Source of the DNA: an uncultured Clostridia bacterium
GTDB taxonomy: Bacteria > Bacillota > Clostridia > UBA1381 > UMGS1253
Length of the DNA: 7,837 nucleotides
Assembly (NCBI GenBank): GCA_934456295.1
Contig: CAKSHB010000058.1
Span: forward strand, 1-7,837
Direction of reading: 5' to 3'
This document shows, one piece after another, positions 4,842-7,837 of the stretch (the first letter of the stretch is position 1; each line of letters begins with the position of its first letter). Both the position numbers and the translations under genes were made by a program. Below the pieces are notes generated by a model. It made no database searches. It had not been told where the DNA came from and was given only the letters and a program-made list of their open reading frames with translations.

Positions 4842-5858
4842 ATGTGGACAGAAGAAAAGCTGAATGAAATTTTAACAACTCCATCGGAAAAGCTTGTGGA
4901 GGACATGAAAAAAATCAAAGGAGATATCATGGTTCTCGGCGCGGGCGGAAAAATGGGACCGACGCTTTGCACGCTTGCAAAAAATGCATGTATAAAAGCC
5001 GGCGTTGATAAGAAAATAATAGCAGTATCACGTTTCAGCGACCCGATTGCAACAAAGCTTTTACAGGACAGCGGCGTTGAAACAATTCCGTGTGACATGC
5101 TTGAGCCGAAGGCTCTCGACAAATTGCCCAATTGTGAAAATATCATTTATATGGCAGGCAGAAAATTCGGTACAGACGGCAGCGAGTACCTTACGTGGGC
5201 GATGAATGCATGGCTTCCGTCGCTTGTTGCGGAACGTTTTAAAAAGTCAACGATAGTAGTATTTTCATCGGGCAATATATATCCGTTTATGCCTTCAAAC
5301 AGCGGCGGCTGCACGGAGAAAATCAAGCCTCTTCCGACGGGAGAATATGCGATGAGCTGTCTTGCACGTGAGCGCATGTTTGAGTATGGTTCAAAGACAT
5401 ACGGTACGAAGGTATTTACATACAGACTTAATTATGCTGTTGATTTGCGCTATGGCGTATTGTTCGATATTGCACAAAGTGTTATAAAAGGAAATCCGAT
5501 ATCGCTTTTGAACAGCTGCTTTAACTGCATATGGCAGGGTGACGCAAACGAAATTGCAATCCGCGGTTTGCTTCATGCATCGTCACCGTCTAATATCGTT
5601 AATGTTACAGGTCCCGAAACACTCTCAACAAAGAAGGTTGCTCTTGAGTTCGGACGCCTTTTTGACAAAGAGCCTGTGTTTGTCGGAGAAGAAGAACACA
5701 GCGCACTTCTCAGTGACGCGGGAAAATCATGCGAGCTTTTCGGATATCCGACAGTTGCAGTAAATACGCTGATTGAGTGGCAGGCACAGTGGATTAAAGA
5801 CGGCGGACGTTCACTCGGAAAGCCTACCCATTTTGAAGAGAAAAAGGGTAAATTCTGA
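4842..5858 (+). CDS. NAD-dependent epimerase/dehydratase-like protein (extended SDR)
   Basis: The 338-residue protein has an extended SDR architecture. After an N-terminal helix (1-26) comes a Rossmann strand with GAGGKMG at 33-39, then YMAGRKFG at 103-110 in the position of the NNAG/AAG motif, FSSGNIYP with Ser142/Ser143 at 141-148, and Tyr169 in GEYAMSCLARERMFE. The family's YxxxK is YxxxC here: the usual catalytic lysine is replaced by Cys173. I recall similar YAxSC proteins in other bacteria beside DapA-like genes, so this is probably a subfamily trait and not a mutation. A substrate domain follows (about 190-338). AAAGGGG at 4826-4832 sets the start. It is the first gene of the operator-controlled operon, 58 bases before the DapA-like gene. 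It may bind NAD(P) and oxidise or epimerise a sugar-acid-like substrate, but the actual reaction is unknown. Confidence 0.82.
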   Translation: MWTEEKLNEILTTPSEKLVEDMKKIKGDIMVLGAGGKMGPTLCTLAKNACIKAGVDKKIIAVSRFSDPIATKLLQDSGVETIPCDMLEPKALDKLPNCENIIYMAGRKFGTDGSEYLTWAMNAWLPSLVAERFKKSTIVVFSSGNIYPFMPSNSGGCTEKIKPLPTGEYAMSCLARERMFEYGSKTYGTKVFTYRLNYAVDLRYGVLFDIAQSVIKGNPISLLNSCFNCIWQGDANEIAIRGLLHASSPSNIVNVTGPETLSTKKVALEFGRLFDKEPVFVGEEEHSALLSDAGKSCELFGYPTVAVNTLIEWQAQWIKDGGRSLGKPTHFEEKKGKF

Positions 5859-5916
5859 TAAATATATTTTAATAATGTTGTGGTTTTATTCTAATTTATG
5901 ATTTGGAGGTTGTATT

Positions 5917-6978
5917 ATGGACAGACATGAATTGGCATTACAGAAACTCGCAAAAGGCACGGTTATTCCGGCAACGCCGCTGGCGCTGACACAGGAAAGA
6001 AAGTTTGACGAAAAGCGTGAGCGTATGCTTATGCGTTACTATATGGACGCAGGTGTGGGCGGTATAGCTTCATGCGTTCACACAACACAGTTTCAGGTGC
6101 GTGACCCGAAAATCGGACTGTTCAGACCGATACTTGAGGTTGTGTCCGATGAAGTTGAAAAGTTTGAGAAACGTACAGGAAAGGTGCTTGTAAAGGTTGC
6201 CGGCGTGTGCGGAAAAATTGACCAGGCGGTAAAAGAGGCAGAGCTTGCTAAAGAGCTTGGATACGATGCTGTTCTTCTCAGCCCGGGCGGACTTGCAGAT
6301 TATGATGAGGACATGATGATAAAGCGTACCGAAGAGGTTGCAAAAATCATGCCGGTGATAGGCTTCTATCTGCAAAGCTCGGTTGGGGGAAAGCATTTCA
6401 GCTATAACTACTGGCAGAGATTGTGCGAGATAGATAATGTTGTCGCCGTAAAGAGCGCTCCATTCAACAGATATCAGACGCTTGACGTTGTGCGTGCTGC
6501 GGCTACAAGCTCGCGCAGAGATAAAATTGCTCTCTATACGGGCAATGATGACAACATTGTAATTGACCTTCTTACAAAATATAAGTTTGAGGAAAATGGC
6601 GTTACATATGAAAAGCAGTTTGTGGGCGGTCTTCTCGGTCATTGGTCGGTATGGGCAAAAAAAGTTGTTGAGATGTTTGAAATGCTCAAAAAAGAGGCGG
6701 CAAAGGACAGCATCAGCGCCAATATGCTTGTGCTGGCAAACCAGGTTACAGATGCAAACGCAGCATTTTTCGATACGGCAAACAACTTTGCCGGCTGTAT
6801 AGCGGGTCTTCATTATGTGCTCAAAAAGCAAGGCATATTTGAAAATATTTTCTGCCTCGATGAAAATGAAACCTTGTCACCCGGACAGGCGGAAGAAATT
6901 GAACGTGTATACAGAATGTACCCCCATCTGAACGATGATGAGTTTATAAAAGAAAATCTCTGCAAATGGGCAGACTGA
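5917..6978 (+). CDS. Dihydrodipicolinate synthase/NAL-superfamily lyase, not a true DapA
   Basis: The 353-residue protein is a class I (Schiff-base) TIM-barrel lyase of the DapA/N-acetylneuraminate lyase superfamily. Lys179 in NVVAVKSAP is the expected Schiff-base lysine, Tyr151 in GFYLQ matches the catalytic tyrosine, and Thr56-Thr57 in VHTTQF match the threonines of the GTTGE loop. YTGNDDNIV (207-215) matches the later glycine-acidic motif. The Gly and Glu of GTTGE are missing, and the arginine that binds the semialdehyde carboxylate in genuine DHDPS (PSRTG) corresponds to Val156 (QSSVGG). Length exceeds the usual 290-300 residues because of a C-terminal extension. Lysine biosynthesis is therefore unlikely. 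An aldolase, dehydratase or deaminase acting on a ketoacid and perhaps releasing pyruvate is more plausible. GGAGG at 5905-5909 sets the start. The operon partners are an SDR and serine dehydratase. Confidence 0.85.
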   Translation: MDRHELALQKLAKGTVIPATPLALTQERKFDEKRERMLMRYYMDAGVGGIASCVHTTQFQVRDPKIGLFRPILEVVSDEVEKFEKRTGKVLVKVAGVCGKIDQAVKEAELAKELGYDAVLLSPGGLADYDEDMMIKRTEEVAKIMPVIGFYLQSSVGGKHFSYNYWQRLCEIDNVVAVKSAPFNRYQTLDVVRAAATSSRRDKIALYTGNDDNIVIDLLTKYKFEENGVTYEKQFVGGLLGHWSVWAKKVVEMFEMLKKEAAKDSISANMLVLANQVTDANAAFFDTANNFAGCIAGLHYVLKKQGIFENIFCLDENETLSPGQAEEIERVYRMYPHLNDDEFIKENLCKWAD

Positions 6979-6994
6979 TACGGATGTGTTACCA

Positions 6995-7657
6995 ATGGAC
7001 ATATTTGATATAATCGGACCGGTTATGATAGGTCCGTCAAGCTCGCATACGGCAGGAGCCGTAAAAATCGGAAATATTGCACTTGCCATATTCGGCGAAA
7101 GAATTGAAAAAGCGGTTATACATCTTTATAATTCTTTTGCAGATACAGGCAAAGGACACGGAACCGATATAGCGCTTGTGGGCGGACTGCTCGGAATGGC
7201 TGTTGATGACGAAAATATTGTAAATGCATATGACGAAGCCAAAAAGCGCGGCGTTGATATCAACGTAATGTGGGAAAAGGGGTTCAGTGAAGAATATGAG
7301 CCCAATACCGCGGTAATCGAAATGCACAATGCAGAAAAAAGCGCATGTGTGACGGCTGTGTCGGTCGGCGGAGGCCGCGTGATGGCAACAAACGTTGACG
7401 GATATGCTACGCGGCTTTGCTGTGAGCATGATACACTCATAACTGTTCATAAAGACGTTGTGGGCGTTGTGGCAAAGGTTTCGTCGGTATTTGCCGAATA
7501 TGGCGTAAATATAGCTTTTATAAGACTTCACAGAAGGGTTAAAGGTGAGGAAATGATGGTTGTTGAAACCGATGACCCGATTTGTGATGAAATACTAAAA
7601 CGTGTTTTATCTTTTGATGAAGTAAAGAAAGCAGCTCGCATAAAGAAAACGACGTAG
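6995..7657 (+). CDS. sdaAB: L-serine dehydratase, iron-sulfur-dependent, beta subunit
   Basis: This 220-residue subunit matches the two-subunit Firmicutes L-serine ammonia-lyase, which converts L-serine to pyruvate and ammonia with a [4Fe-4S] cluster. The N-terminus has FDIIGPVMIGPSSSHTAGA (4-22). FADTGKGHGTD (48-58) and SVGGGRV (123-129) follow, and a C-terminal ACT domain (about 148-218) contains VVGVVAKVSSVFAEYGVNIA (155-174). The start is placed at ATG 6995, giving MDIFDIIGPVM as in homologues. An in-frame GTG at 6986 would add three residues but has no spaced RBS. Only a weak GGA (6982-6984) precedes the ATG, 16 bases after the upstream stop, so translational coupling to the DapA-like gene is likely. 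The alpha subunit gene follows after 12 bases. Confidence 0.95.
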   Translation: MDIFDIIGPVMIGPSSSHTAGAVKIGNIALAIFGERIEKAVIHLYNSFADTGKGHGTDIALVGGLLGMAVDDENIVNAYDEAKKRGVDINVMWEKGFSEEYEPNTAVIEMHNAEKSACVTAVSVGGGRVMATNVDGYATRLCCEHDTLITVHKDVVGVVAKVSSVFAEYGVNIAFIRLHRRVKGEEMMVVETDDPICDEILKRVLSFDEVKKAARIKKTT

Positions 7658-7669
7658 GCGGTGAAAGAG

Positions 7670-7837
7670 ATGGATATAGCTGAAATACGTGAAATAAGTA
7701 AAAAATGCAACAACGATATAGTTGAAACGGCGGTTGCTCTCGAAAGAGAAAAAACGGGCAAAACGATCGAAGTACTATATGAAAATATGGAAAAAATGTG
7801 GATTGCAATGAAACAATCCGCACATAAAGGCATAAAT
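7670..7837 (+). CDS. sdaAA: L-serine dehydratase alpha subunit, N-terminal fragment cut by window edge
   Basis: An open frame from ATG 7670 to the last base encodes 56 residues, MDIAEIREISKKCNNDIVET followed by a segment with LEREKTGKT at 24-32, MEKMW at 40-44, and HKGIN at the end. This matches the N-terminal helical part of the SdaAA alpha subunit, including the ExxxTGK motif and the AHKG turn before the catalytic domain. The cysteines that bind the iron-sulfur cluster lie beyond the window. AGGCGG (7656-7661) overlaps the sdaAB stop codon and is correctly spaced. The gene immediately follows sdaAB, the standard order for this enzyme. Confidence 0.88.
   Translation, partial: MDIAEIREISKKCNNDIVETAVALEREKTGKTIEVLYENMEKMWIAMKQSAHKGIN

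Noticed and set aside
6070..6831. Long minus-strand open frame (253 codons) inside the DapA-like gene
   Set aside because: It is a shadow of the real gene; the Cys- and His-rich product is typical of antisense translation, and there is no RBS.
6986..6994. GTG start at 6986 for sdaAB
   Set aside because: The nearest purine-rich bases (6982-6984) are too close to it. ATG 6995 gives the family-like start MDIFDIIGP.

Overview
The window looks like a chromosomal segment of an anaerobic Clostridia-type Firmicute, probably an uncultured gut or rumen lineage. The reasons are AT-rich intergenic DNA, strong GGAGG/GGGGG ribosome binding sites, near-consensus sigma-A promoters, a tandem glycine riboswitch in front of a sodium:amino-acid symporter, and the two-subunit iron-sulfur L-serine dehydratase typical of Firmicutes. 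Species cannot be read from the sequence.

Layout. Bases 1-130 hold what may be the last codons of an upstream plus-strand gene and a strong bidirectional terminator (63-96). A nitroreductase-family flavoprotein lies on the minus strand (131-703). It is divergent from an SGNH/GDSL hydrolase (866-1804), with overlapping divergent promoter candidates between them. Bases 1805-2206 contain no protein gene. They hold a consensus promoter (1836-1864), a tandem glycine riboswitch with a readable leader-linker kink-turn (1874-2041), and an expression platform whose hairpin buries the Shine-Dalgarno sequence and runs into a U-tract. This leader controls an AGCS-family Na+:glycine/alanine symporter (start corrected to 2207) and, 45 bases later, a D-2-hydroxyacid dehydrogenase (start corrected to 3680). 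A terminator at 4638-4672 closes the unit.

A second unit begins at a TTGACA-N17-TATACT promoter (4728-4756) with a perfect 10-4-10 inverted repeat on the expected transcription start. It encodes an extended-SDR NAD-dependent epimerase-like protein lacking the usual catalytic lysine (4842-5858), a DapA/NAL-superfamily lyase lacking the DHDPS-specific arginine (5917-6978), the L-serine dehydratase beta subunit (6995-7657), and the first 56 codons of the alpha subunit (7670 to the window edge).

How the genes may work together (inference). The first unit imports glycine or alanine under glycine control and reduces a 2-ketoacid, possibly glyoxylate or hydroxypyruvate. The second converts serine to pyruvate plus ammonia, alongside an uncharacterised dehydrogenase/lyase pair that may process a sugar acid or a hydroxy- or amino-acid to pyruvate or a related ketoacid. 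The most notable items are the riboswitch expression platform, the glycine-controlled dehydrogenase, the palindromic operator, and the SDR plus DapA-like plus serine dehydratase operon.
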